Of a stretch of 6,331 nucleotides of DNA, positions 1 through 5,952 are shown piece by piece (position 1 is the stretch's first letter; each line of letters starts with the position of its first letter). Made by a program: the position numbers and the translations under genes. This stretch comes from Verrucomicrobiota bacterium. Lineage in GTDB: Bacteria > Verrucomicrobiota > Verrucomicrobiia > Opitutales > UBA953. Below the pieces are notes generated by a model that was not told where the DNA came from, did not search any database, and was given only the letters and a program-made list of their open reading frames with translations. The stretch covers positions 1-6,331 of the forward strand of contig RFRI01000088.1 in the NCBI GenBank assembly GCA_009924535.1, written 5' to 3'.

Positions 1-421
1 GGAACATGATCGCGAGGCCGAAATTACCGCCGCGCGCCTGGCTGTAAGCGGCTTCGGCGTCGAGGTAGACGGCGTCCTTCATGATCTCGGCTTTCTCGCC
101 CTTGTAGCGCTTGATCTCTTCGTCCGCCTTGTCGATGGCCTTGCGGGCGATCGCCTTGGCTTCGGGGGCCGGCGTGGTGGCTTCGATCACCTTGATGATG
201 GTGCTCTCGGTGTCGCGGGCGGTCTCTTTCAGGCTCTTGGCCTGGTAGTAGGCCCACTTGTTCGATGCGCTGACCGTGGCCAGCTGGGTCTTCGTGGAGA
301 AGCTGCCGCCCTTGAGCGTCGCGAAAGCGGCGCACACGGCGAGAAGGGTGGTGGAGAGGGCGACCCACTTGGTCCAGGCATCGGGAGCAGGAGCAGGGGC
401 GTCTTTCTTGGTTTCGGTCAT
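1..421 (-). CDS. DUF4337 family membrane protein, 5' part only (runs off the left edge)
   Basis: The minus strand reads open from an ATG at 421-419 to the window edge, giving 140 residues with no stop. It begins MTETKKDAPAPAP, a short charged and Pro/Ala-rich cytoplasmic lead. A hydrophobic segment follows at about residues 19-36 (WVALSTTLLAVCAAFATL), probably one membrane helix. Next comes the motif ASNKWAYYQAKSLK at 52-65, which together with the preceding helix is the hallmark I recognise for DUF4337. A Lys/Glu-rich helical, possibly coiled-coil region spans about 65-120. The visible end (GGNFGLAIMF) looks like the start of the second, C-terminal membrane helix pair of the family. The role of DUF4337 proteins is unknown; an inner-membrane location is inferred. 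The gene is divergent from serS, and no good Shine-Dalgarno precedes the ATG. Family assignment is confident; function is not known. Confidence 0.85.
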   Translation of the reverse strand, partial: MTETKKDAPAPAPDAWTKWVALSTTLLAVCAAFATLKGGSFSTKTQLATVSASNKWAYYQAKSLKETARDTESTIIKVIEATTPAPEAKAIARKAIDKADEEIKRYKGEKAEIMKDAVYLDAEAAYSQARGGNFGLAIMF

Positions 422-551
422 GATGGTGTGTCCACGAGGCAAAGGGTTCGGGGCTTTGGCTCAACGTATTTCTTTCCCTCTGGTCGGGCGGACGGACCCT
501 CGTGATAATTCCCCGTTGCCCTCTGGCGGGGGGATTGGGCAAAGTCGCCCC
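422..551. promoter_or_regulatory. Divergent intergenic region between the DUF4337 gene and serS, with candidate promoters
   Basis: These 130 bases separate two divergent genes and so must hold both promoters. For serS, GATAAT at 504-509 matches the -10 consensus at five of six positions but has only a poor -35 (TGGTCG, 481-486). It would give a leader of about 36 bases. An alternative, TTGCCC (516-521) then 18 bases then CAAAGT (540-545), would place transcription start almost on the serS ATG. For the DUF4337 gene, TACGTT on the minus strand (468-463) is a weak -10 candidate without a clear -35. Neither gene has a convincing Shine-Dalgarno sequence. Which element is used cannot be decided from sequence alone. 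Confidence 0.35.
473..534. repeat. Imperfect direct repeat, two copies about 43 bp apart
   Basis: Copy 1 is at 473-492 and copy 2 at 516-534. Both follow the pattern TTnCCCTCTGG, then CGGGnGGA, with one extra T between the two blocks in copy 1. The identical 8-base core CCCTCTGG is at 476-483 and 519-526, so the cores start 43 bases apart, close to four helical turns. The copies bracket the candidate serS -10 at 504-509, and copy 2 contains the alternative -35 TTGCCC. A tandem regulator site or a local duplication are both possible. Confidence 0.5.
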
Positions 552-1820
552 ATGCTGGATCCCAAGTTCCTTCGCGAAAACATCGACCTCGTCCGCAAGG
601 GCGTCGCCCGGAAGAAGTTCCAGGTCGACCTCGACGCCGTCCTGGCCGCCGACGAAGCCCGCCGCCATGCGGTGGCCGAGTTCGAGGTCGCCCGTTCCGC
701 GCAGAACGCCGCGAACAAGGAGATGGCCGCGATGCCGAAGGGCTCGCCGGAATTCCAGGCCAAGGTCGTCGAGATGAAGGCCGCCTCCGCCAAGGTGAAG
801 GAACTCGAGAAGAAGGTCTCCGAAGCCGAAGAGCAGATGAAGGCCGTCGCGCTCTCCGTCCCGAACATCCCGCACGACTCCGTGCCCGAAGGCCGCACCG
901 AGGCCGACAACAAGGTCATCCTCGAGTGGGGCGACCACGCCAAGCTGATCTCTCCCTCGGCCAAGCCGCATTGGGATATCGCCTGGTTCAACAAGGCGAT
1001 TGACTTCGAACGCGGCGTGAAGGTCGCCGGCGCAGGTTTCCCTTTCTACGTGGGCGACATGGCCCGCCTCGTCCGCGCGCTGATCCAATACTTCCTCGAG
1101 GAGGCCGGCGCTAACGGCTACACCGAGGTCCACGCGCCGTTACTCGTCAACGCCGCTTCCGCCACGGCCACTGGCCAGCTGCCCGACAAGGAAGGCCAGA
1201 TGTACCACGCGCAGACGGATGATTTCTACCTGATCCCGACGGCCGAGGTGCCGGTCACGAACTTCTTCCGCGACGAGATCCTCGACGAAGCCTCGCTCCC
1301 GGTGAAGCGCTGCGGTTACACGCCTTGCTTCCGTCGCGAAGCCGGCAGCTGGGGCGCCCACGTGCGCGGCCTGAACCGCCTCCACCAGTTCGACAAGGTC
1401 GAGCTCGTTAAGTGGACCCATCCGGACAAGTCCTTCGAAGAACTCGAGCTCCTGCGCGGCGACGCCGAGCGACTGCTCCAGAAGCTGGACCTGCCTTACC
1501 GCGTGCTGATGATCTGCGCCGGCGACATCGGTTTCTCGCACAGCAAGCAGTATGACCTCGAGGTCTGGGCCGGCGGCCAGAAGCGCTGGCTCGAAGTCTC
1601 GAGCTGCTCCAACTTCACCGATTTCCAGGCCCGTCGCGCGGGGATACGATTCCGCCCGAAGGACGGTAAGCCGGAGTTCGTCCACACCCTCAACGGTTCC
1701 GGTCTCGGCCTGCCGCGCGTCCTCGCCGCCATCCTGGAGAACAATCTCCAGGCCGACGGCACCGTGCGTGTGCCCGAAGCGCTCCGTCGCTGGTACGGCA
1801 AGGAAACGCTGTCGTTCTGA
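552..1820 (+). CDS. serS: Seryl-tRNA synthetase (serine--tRNA ligase)
   Basis: Cytoplasmic class IIa enzyme that joins serine to tRNA(Ser), and to tRNA(Sec) if present, using ATP. The protein has 422 residues, the usual length. It begins MLDPKFLRENIDLVRKG, the typical SerRS N-terminus. Residues of about 30-105 form the long antiparallel coiled-coil arm that binds the tRNA long variable arm, ending in SVPNIPHDSVPEG. The catalytic domain follows: motif 1 with GYTEVHAPLLVN, the serine-binding TAE loop at 230-232, motif 2 from FRREAGS (260-266) to HQFDKVE (278-284), SSCSNF at 350-355, TLNGSG at about 379-384 and motif 3 GLGLPRVLAAILEN at 384-397. All key elements are present. The frame is open further upstream, to 258, but that would overlap the divergent gene and add 98 residues unlike any SerRS, so ATG 552 is chosen. 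There is no clear Shine-Dalgarno. Codon use strongly favours C- and G-ending codons. Confidence 0.97.
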   Translation: MLDPKFLRENIDLVRKGVARKKFQVDLDAVLAADEARRHAVAEFEVARSAQNAANKEMAAMPKGSPEFQAKVVEMKAASAKVKELEKKVSEAEEQMKAVALSVPNIPHDSVPEGRTEADNKVILEWGDHAKLISPSAKPHWDIAWFNKAIDFERGVKVAGAGFPFYVGDMARLVRALIQYFLEEAGANGYTEVHAPLLVNAASATATGQLPDKEGQMYHAQTDDFYLIPTAEVPVTNFFRDEILDEASLPVKRCGYTPCFRREAGSWGAHVRGLNRLHQFDKVELVKWTHPDKSFEELELLRGDAERLLQKLDLPYRVLMICAGDIGFSHSKQYDLEVWAGGQKRWLEVSSCSNFTDFQARRAGIRFRPKDGKPEFVHTLNGSGLGLPRVLAAILENNLQADGTVRVPEALRRWYGKETLSF

Positions 1821-1833
1821 CGTCCGCTTTGGA

Positions 1834-1861
1834 TTGGCAGGGCTTCGGCGCGACGTAGTCT
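1834..1861 (+). promoter_or_regulatory. Candidate tilS promoter giving a leaderless or near-leaderless mRNA
   Basis: TTGGCA (1834-1839), 16 bases, then TAGTCT (1856-1861). The GTG at 1868 lies only six bases beyond the -10-like hexamer, about where transcription would begin; the alternative ATG at 1874 would give a leader of a few bases. No Shine-Dalgarno is present. The TAG of the -10-like box is also the in-frame stop that bounds the tilS reading frame upstream. Confidence 0.4.
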
Positions 1862-1867
1862 GACTGC

Positions 1868-3262
1868 GTGCCGATGAGCCTGCCCACTCCCGATGCCTTG
1901 CGTGCGGCCGCTTCCCGGCTGCCGCGGCTGCCGTCGGCGCCGACCTCGTCCGGCCCGGTCGCCGTCGCCGTTTCGGGCGGCGCGGACTCGGTGTATCTGC
2001 TTTGCGGACTCTGGGCGGACGAAGCCCTGCGTCCTCGTCTCCGTGTCCTGCACTTCGATCATCGCGTGCGCGGCGAGGTGTCGGCGGACGACGCCCGCTT
2101 CGTCGCCGCGCTTTGCGCCGCCCTCGACGTGCCTTGCGCGCTCGGAAGCAGGGAAGGTCAGGGCGCCGCTTCGGAGGCGGAGCTGCGGGCCGCTCGCGAC
2201 GCGTTCTTCGCCAGCCAACGTCAGGCCCTCGGCTGCGACCTGCTCTGCACCGCGCATCATCTGGATGACGTCGTCGAGAACGCGCTGCTCCGGCTCGCCC
2301 GTGGGGCCGGCCTGGCCGGCCTCGCCGCGCCGCGTGCCTTGCAGGAATTCCGCGACGGCCATCGTCGCTGGCGGCCGCTGATCGAGGCTGGTATCACGAA
2401 GTCGGCCTTGCTCGGCGAACTGCGGGGCGTGGGCATTCCTTGGCGGGAAGACGCCTCGAACAGCTTGCCGATCGCGGCCCGCAACCGCGTCCGCGCCTGG
2501 CTGGCCGACGGTGGGGATGCGGCCTTGGGCTTAGGGTACGCCGAAGGCTTCGCCCGTTCCGCCCGTATCGTCGGCGAAGCCCAGGAGGCCTTGGCCACCT
2601 GGGCGCGGGAGCTCGGCTGCGTCGTTTCCTCCGCTGGCCTCATGCCCGTCGGCCCGCTGAAGGGGCGACCTGAAGCTTTGGCCCAGGAATGCCTGCGCGA
2701 GTTCTTGCATCGCCATGGGATCATCGATCCCAGCCCCCTGTCGCTCCGGCCGCTGACGGCTGCGCTCGTCGCCGGCGACGAGGCCCAGTCCGCCGTGCGC
2801 GGGGTGGTCGTCCGCGTCAAGGGCGGTGAACTTTCCGTCCTGACCGAGGTCCCTTCGTTCGGCTCCGCCGAGCGCCGCTTACGGATTGGTTCCGCTGATG
2901 ACGAATGTGGGCTGCTCGCCGAGGTCGTCGACGTCGACGCGTCCCTGTGGGCAAGTCTGTCACGCGGTGACATTTCGCCCGCTCGCGAAGTCTATGTCGT
3001 CGCTCCGCCGACGACGCTGACTTGGAGGGGAAGGAGGGCAGGAGATCGCTATCAGCCCTTAGGTTCGCCCGGCTCGGCGAAGCTCTCCGACCTGCTCATC
3101 AATCGGAAAATCCCTGCGGAGCAACGGGAAGCATTGCCCGTCGTCCTTTCGGCCGGGAGCATCCTTTGGGTGCCGGGCGTCCCGCCGGCGTCCTTCGCTC
3201 GTGTGGAGGGACCCGCCAGGGGGGCTCTCCGGTTGACTTGGCTTGGTCTCTGCTTAGGTTAA
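1868..3262 (+). CDS. tilS: tRNA(Ile)-lysidine synthetase
   Basis: Cytoplasmic ATP-dependent enzyme that attaches lysine to C34 of the CAU-anticodon tRNA(Ile), switching it from Met to Ile decoding. Numbered from GTG 1868, it has 464 residues, within the range of long TilS proteins. The N-terminal PP-loop domain shows SGGADS at 36-41, HFDHRVRG from 62, THIS-type TAHHLDDVVEN at 128-138, then RPLIEAG, DASN at 195-198 and RNRVR at 205-209. The middle is a helical substrate-binding region. The C-terminal TilS domain carries AGDRYQPLG from 391, then KLSDLLINRKIP and ALPVV. The motif usually seen as HHxDDQxET reads HHLDDVVEN here. An in-frame stop at 1856-1858 limits the start to GTG 1868 or ATG 1874, and I cannot choose firmly. 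Its stop is 11 bases before ftsH. The 3' part has AGG/GGA codons uncommon elsewhere in the window. Confidence 0.95.
   Translation: MPMSLPTPDALRAAASRLPRLPSAPTSSGPVAVAVSGGADSVYLLCGLWADEALRPRLRVLHFDHRVRGEVSADDARFVAALCAALDVPCALGSREGQGAASEAELRAARDAFFASQRQALGCDLLCTAHHLDDVVENALLRLARGAGLAGLAAPRALQEFRDGHRRWRPLIEAGITKSALLGELRGVGIPWREDASNSLPIAARNRVRAWLADGGDAALGLGYAEGFARSARIVGEAQEALATWARELGCVVSSAGLMPVGPLKGRPEALAQECLREFLHRHGIIDPSPLSLRPLTAALVAGDEAQSAVRGVVVRVKGGELSVLTEVPSFGSAERRLRIGSADDECGLLAEVVDVDASLWASLSRGDISPAREVYVVAPPTTLTWRGRRAGDRYQPLGSPGSAKLSDLLINRKIPAEQREALPVVLSAGSILWVPGVPPASFARVEGPARGALRLTWLGLCLG
3205..3230 (+). other. Potential RNA hairpin in the last codons of tilS, just before the ftsH promoter
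   Basis: GGAGGG (3205-3210) can pair with CTCTCC (3225-3230), with one G-U pair. CCC (3212-3214) can extend the stem with GGG (3222-3224) past a single bulged A, leaving a loop of seven bases. There is no T-tract after it, so it is not a standard intrinsic terminator. It sits two bases upstream of the candidate ftsH -35 box. Confidence 0.35.
3233..3260 (+). promoter_or_regulatory. Candidate ftsH promoter inside the 3' end of tilS
   Basis: TTGACT (3233-3238) matches the -35 consensus at five of six positions. After 16 bases comes TAGGTT (3255-3260), which keeps the T-A....T positions of a -10 box and ends on the first base of the tilS stop codon. Transcription would begin near 3267, leaving a leader of about seven bases before the ATG at 3274. 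This would let ftsH be expressed independently of tilS read-through. Confidence 0.5.
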
Positions 3263-3273
3263 AGCCTCTGCCT

Positions 3274-5274
3274 ATGAGTCAAAACGACCAGCCGGATGAT
3301 AATAAAAACGGCCCCCGACTGAACGCCAAACCGATCCTCGTGTGGCTGCTGCTGGTGGCCGCCATCATCACCCTTTTCAATATCCCGGGCGCCGACTCCC
3401 GGAACGCCGTCCAGAAACTGGAGGTCACCCAGGTCCTGGCGTACGCCCAGGAGAAGAAAATCAAGAACCTCACGCTCCAGCCTAACCCGACCGCCGGGTC
3501 CGAGCGCTGGGTGCACGTCTCCGGCGAGCTCGAAGTCGCCGGCGCCAAGGAAGACGAAAAGTCGCGCTTCTTCGCCGACGGCCATCTGACCGAGAAGGAA
3601 TTCGAGACGCTGCGCGCCTCGGTCGCCCGTGACGCCTTCAAGGAAGTCCCCGCCCAGACCGGCTGGACGATGTTCCTCTACAACGTCCTGCCCACGCTCC
3701 TCGTCTCGGGCGTGGTGCTGTTCATGATGTACCGCTTCCTCAAGAACGCCAACCGCGGCGCGATGCAGTTCGCCAAGTCCCGCGCGCGTCTCAACTCCAC
3801 GGACAAGGAGTCGACGACCTTCAAGGACGTCGCGGGCTGCGATGAGGCCAAGGAAGAGGTGAAGGAGATCGTCGATTTCCTCAAGGATCCGAAGCGTTTC
3901 ACCAAGATCGGCGCGAGCATCCCGAAGGGCGTGCTCATGGTCGGCCCTCCCGGCACGGGCAAGACCCTGCTCGCCCGCGCGGTCGCCGGCGAGGCCGGCG
4001 TGCCTTTCCTGAGCATCAGCGGTTCTGATTTCGTCGAGATGTTCGTCGGCGTGGGCGCCGCCCGTGTGCGCGACACTTTCGAGCAGGCCCGCAAGCTCGC
4101 TCCGTGCATCATCTTCATCGATGAGATCGACGCGGTCGGCCGTCAGCGCGGCGCCGGCGTCGGCGGCGGTAACGACGAGCGCGAACAGACGCTCAATTCC
4201 TTGCTGGTCGAGATGGATGGTTTCGACGGCCAGGCCGGCGTGATCGTCATCGGCGCGACCAATCGCTCCGACGTGCTTGATTCCGCCCTGCTGCGTCCTG
4301 GTCGCTTCGACCGCCAGGTCTTCGTCGACCTGCCTGATCTGCGTGGCCGCGAAGCCGTGCTGGCCGTGCATGCCAAGCGCTTCCAGCTCGCTCCCTCGGT
4401 CGACCTCCAGCGCGTCGCGCGCATCACCACCGGCATGTCCGGCGCCGACCTCGCCAATCTCCTCAACGAAGGCGCGCTCCACGCGGGCCGTCGCAACCGA
4501 GAGAAGGTCGAGATGTCCGACATCGAGGAAGCCCGCGACAAGATCGCCTACGGTCGCGAGCGCAAGAAGGTGATGGACGAGGCCGACCTGAAGAACACGG
4601 CCTATCATGAGGCCGGTCACGCCGTGGTCCAGGCGCTCATCGACGACGGCGCGTTGCCGCTCCACAAGGTCACCATCATTCCGCGCGGTCGTGCCCTCGG
4701 CATGGCGATGCTCATGCCGACCAAGGAGATCCTTGGTTATTCCCGCAAGCGTCTCCTCGATTACATCTGCATGGCGATGGCCGGCCGCATCGGCGAGAAG
4801 GTCATTTCCGGCGAGATTTCCAACGGCGCCTCCAGCGACATCAAGCAGGCCACCCGCTTCGCCCGCCAGATGGTCTGCGATTGGGGCATGAGCGACCTCG
4901 GACCGATCGCCTTCGGCGAGAATTCCGACACCGTCTTCCTGGGCCGCGAGATCTCGCGCACCCAGAACCACAGCGATGCCACCGCCCGCCGCATCGATGA
5001 GGCCATCTCCACCATCGTGCAGGAACAGTACGCCCGCGCCGAGAAGCTCATCGCCGACAATGCCGAAGCCCATCGCAAGATCGCCGAGGCGCTCCTGCAG
5101 TACGAGACTCTCGACGGCGTCCATGTCATGGAAATCCTCAAGACGGGCTCTATCCAGACGGCGATTGCCGGACCGGTCGTCGCGCCTGCTCCGGCGACTG
5201 AAGTCGTTCAGCCTGCCTCCAGCCCTGCGGCCGACGCCGGCCCGGGCCTCCAGTCCTCACCCAGCCCCGCTTGA
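3274..5274 (+). CDS. ftsH: ATP-dependent zinc metalloprotease FtsH
   Basis: Membrane-anchored hexameric AAA+ protease that unfolds and degrades misassembled membrane proteins and some short-lived regulators. It has 666 residues. Membrane helix 1 lies at about 20-37 and helix 2 at about 133-156, enclosing an exported domain of about 95 residues. The AAA+ module has Walker A GPPGTGKT at 224-231, pore motif MFVG at 256-259, Walker B IIFIDEID at 279-286 and the second region of homology from GATNR (327) with Arg fingers R341 and R344. The M41 peptidase domain has HEAGH at 445-449 and the third zinc ligand, an Asp, in GASSDIKQAT at D522. The usual GRxAEE reads GRIGEK (504-509). A Pro/Ala/Ser-rich tail fills about 630-666. 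The frame is open upstream to 3022, but that overlaps tilS, and ATG 3274 fits the family N-terminus. The gene uses strongly biased C/G-ending codons, suggesting high expression. All catalytic residues are intact. Confidence 0.98.
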   Translation: MSQNDQPDDNKNGPRLNAKPILVWLLLVAAIITLFNIPGADSRNAVQKLEVTQVLAYAQEKKIKNLTLQPNPTAGSERWVHVSGELEVAGAKEDEKSRFFADGHLTEKEFETLRASVARDAFKEVPAQTGWTMFLYNVLPTLLVSGVVLFMMYRFLKNANRGAMQFAKSRARLNSTDKESTTFKDVAGCDEAKEEVKEIVDFLKDPKRFTKIGASIPKGVLMVGPPGTGKTLLARAVAGEAGVPFLSISGSDFVEMFVGVGAARVRDTFEQARKLAPCIIFIDEIDAVGRQRGAGVGGGNDEREQTLNSLLVEMDGFDGQAGVIVIGATNRSDVLDSALLRPGRFDRQVFVDLPDLRGREAVLAVHAKRFQLAPSVDLQRVARITTGMSGADLANLLNEGALHAGRRNREKVEMSDIEEARDKIAYGRERKKVMDEADLKNTAYHEAGHAVVQALIDDGALPLHKVTIIPRGRALGMAMLMPTKEILGYSRKRLLDYICMAMAGRIGEKVISGEISNGASSDIKQATRFARQMVCDWGMSDLGPIAFGENSDTVFLGREISRTQNHSDATARRIDEAISTIVQEQYARAEKLIADNAEAHRKIAEALLQYETLDGVHVMEILKTGSIQTAIAGPVVAPAPATEVVQPASSPAADAGPGLQSSPSPA

Positions 5275-5277
5275 GGT

Positions 5278-5306
5278 TTGCCCTCGGCGGGCCGGGAAGG
5301 TAGGGT
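5278..5306 (+). promoter_or_regulatory. Candidate coaE promoter giving a leaderless mRNA
   Basis: TTGCCC (5278-5283), 17 bases, then TAGGGT (5301-5306), with the coaE ATG at 5312 only five bases further on. Transcription would start at or next to the A of the ATG. A purine run (GGGAAGG, 5294-5300) eleven bases before the ATG could instead act as a weakly placed Shine-Dalgarno on a transcript reading through from ftsH, so the two readings compete. Confidence 0.4.
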
Positions 5307-5310
5307 AGGG
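5289..5310 (+). other. G-quadruplex-capable run of four GGG tracts at the coaE start
   Basis: GGG tracts lie at 5289-5291, 5294-5296, 5303-5305 and 5308-5310, with loops of 2, 6 and 2 bases. This satisfies the common G3-N1-7 four-tract pattern on the coding strand. The last tract ends one base before the coaE ATG and the cluster overlaps the candidate -10 box. In a GC-rich genome this may be chance; folding is not shown by sequence alone. Confidence 0.4.
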
Positions 5311-5311
5311 C

Positions 5312-5887
5312 ATGGTCATCGGACTCACGGGCGGTATCGGTTGCGGCAAGTCCGCGGCGGCCGCCTGCTTTGCGGAGTTCGGATTCAATGTCGTCGACGC
5401 CGACCAGCTGGCCCATCAGGTCTTGGAGTCCGCCGGATGCGTCAGTCAGCTGCAGGCCCGTTGGGGTGACGCCTGCCTGGCTAAGGATGGTCGGCCAGAT
5501 CGCCGATGGATTGCGGCAAAAGTTTTCGCCGACCCGGCGGAACTGGCTTTTCTCGAAGGGTTGACGCACCCGGAGGTAGCCCGCCTTCGTCAGCTGGCCA
5601 TCTTAGATGCCAAGCGACATCATGTGGTCGAAATCCCGCTCCTTTTCGAAAAGAATCTGACCGATGGTTTTGCATCGATTGTGTGTGTCGCGTGTTCCGA
5701 AGAGGCGCGACGGTCACGTTTGCTTAAAAAGGGCCTGACCGACGAGGAGGTTTCACGCCGTGTCGCGTCACAAATGCCTCTCTCGGAGAAGGTTAAGCGG
5801 TCTGATGTCGTCCTGTGGAACGACGGAGACCTGGCGTTTCTCCGCGAGCAGGTCGCGGCGCTCGTCAGCCGCCTTAAGGTCGCCTGA
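5312..5887 (+). CDS. coaE: Dephospho-CoA kinase
   Basis: Cytoplasmic P-loop kinase for the last step of coenzyme A synthesis: ATP phosphorylates the 3'-hydroxyl of the ribose of dephospho-CoA. The protein has 191 residues, close to the family norm of about 200. Walker A GGIGCGKS is at 7-14, directly after the MVIGLT start. DAD at 29-31 followed by QLAHQVL is the acceptor-binding region. LTHPEV is at 84-89, and VVEIPLLFE at 105-113 is the most diagnostic block. An Arg-rich lid segment (about 133-150) leads into ASQMPLSEK at 152-160 and the closing WNDGD at 169-173. The start is fixed because the P-loop follows immediately. Codon use is more mixed than in serS or ftsH, with more A- and T-ending codons, as expected for a weakly expressed gene. 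It is 37 bases downstream of ftsH. No convincing terminator follows it. Confidence 0.96.
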   Translation: MVIGLTGGIGCGKSAAAACFAEFGFNVVDADQLAHQVLESAGCVSQLQARWGDACLAKDGRPDRRWIAAKVFADPAELAFLEGLTHPEVARLRQLAILDAKRHHVVEIPLLFEKNLTDGFASIVCVACSEEARRSRLLKKGLTDEEVSRRVASQMPLSEKVKRSDVVLWNDGDLAFLREQVAALVSRLKVA

Positions 5888-5914
5888 ATCGGCGCATCTT
5901 TGGTTAATTTGCGG

Positions 5915-5942
5915 TTGCGGGCAAGGTGCCCCGATTTAGGGT
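5915..5942 (+). promoter_or_regulatory. Candidate promoter for the downstream secretion ATPase gene
   Basis: TTGCGG (5915-5920), 16 bases, then TAGGGT (5937-5942), the same -10-like hexamer as before coaE. Transcription would start near 5949, leaving a leader of about 66 bases that begins just before a hairpin at 5953-5977. It lies in the 127-base gap after coaE, where a separate promoter would be expected. Confidence 0.4.
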
Positions 5943-5952
5943 GCGTTTCCCC

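Noticed and set aside
258..551. A 98-residue N-terminal extension of serS
   Set aside because: It would overlap the divergent gene and its promoter region; the canonical SerRS N-terminus begins at ATG 552.
24..1133. A 369-codon minus-strand open frame crossing serS and the DUF4337 gene
   Set aside because: It is in a different frame from the DUF4337 gene and overlaps intact serS. Its end is an Arg/His-rich out-of-frame reading of DUF4337 with no family resemblance.
1821..1867. Terminator or small RNA between serS and tilS
   Set aside because: The 47 bases contain no stem with a T-tract and no credible small gene; only the promoter-like element is supported.
2716..2732. Perfect 7-base inverted repeat TGGGATC-ATC-GATCCCA inside tilS
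   Set aside because: It is in the middle of a coding region and is explained by codons for Gly-Ile-Ile-Asp-Pro. Short palindromes are expected by chance, and nothing nearby suggests a regulatory role.
3022..3273. An 84-residue N-terminal extension of ftsH overlapping tilS
   Set aside because: It begins at a TTG inside the conserved C-terminal domain of tilS. The added residues do not resemble FtsH, and ATG 3274 gives the normal short cytoplasmic lead before helix 1.
3259..5124. A 621-codon open frame on the minus strand opposite ftsH
   Set aside because: It mirrors the ftsH frame, and its translation is low-complexity and rich in Asp, Gly, Leu and His. Long antisense frames are expected where the real gene uses strongly C/G-ending codons, and ftsH itself is unmistakable.
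5239..5248. Palindrome GGCCCGGGCC near the end of ftsH
   Set aside because: It arises from Gly-Pro-Gly codons in the Pro/Ala-rich tail; there is no loop or T-tract and it is common in GC-rich coding DNA.
5881..5900. Possible terminator after coaE (CGCC-tgaatc-GGCG then CATCTTT)
   Set aside because: The stem has only four pairs and the T-run is three bases long, too weak to call an intrinsic terminator.
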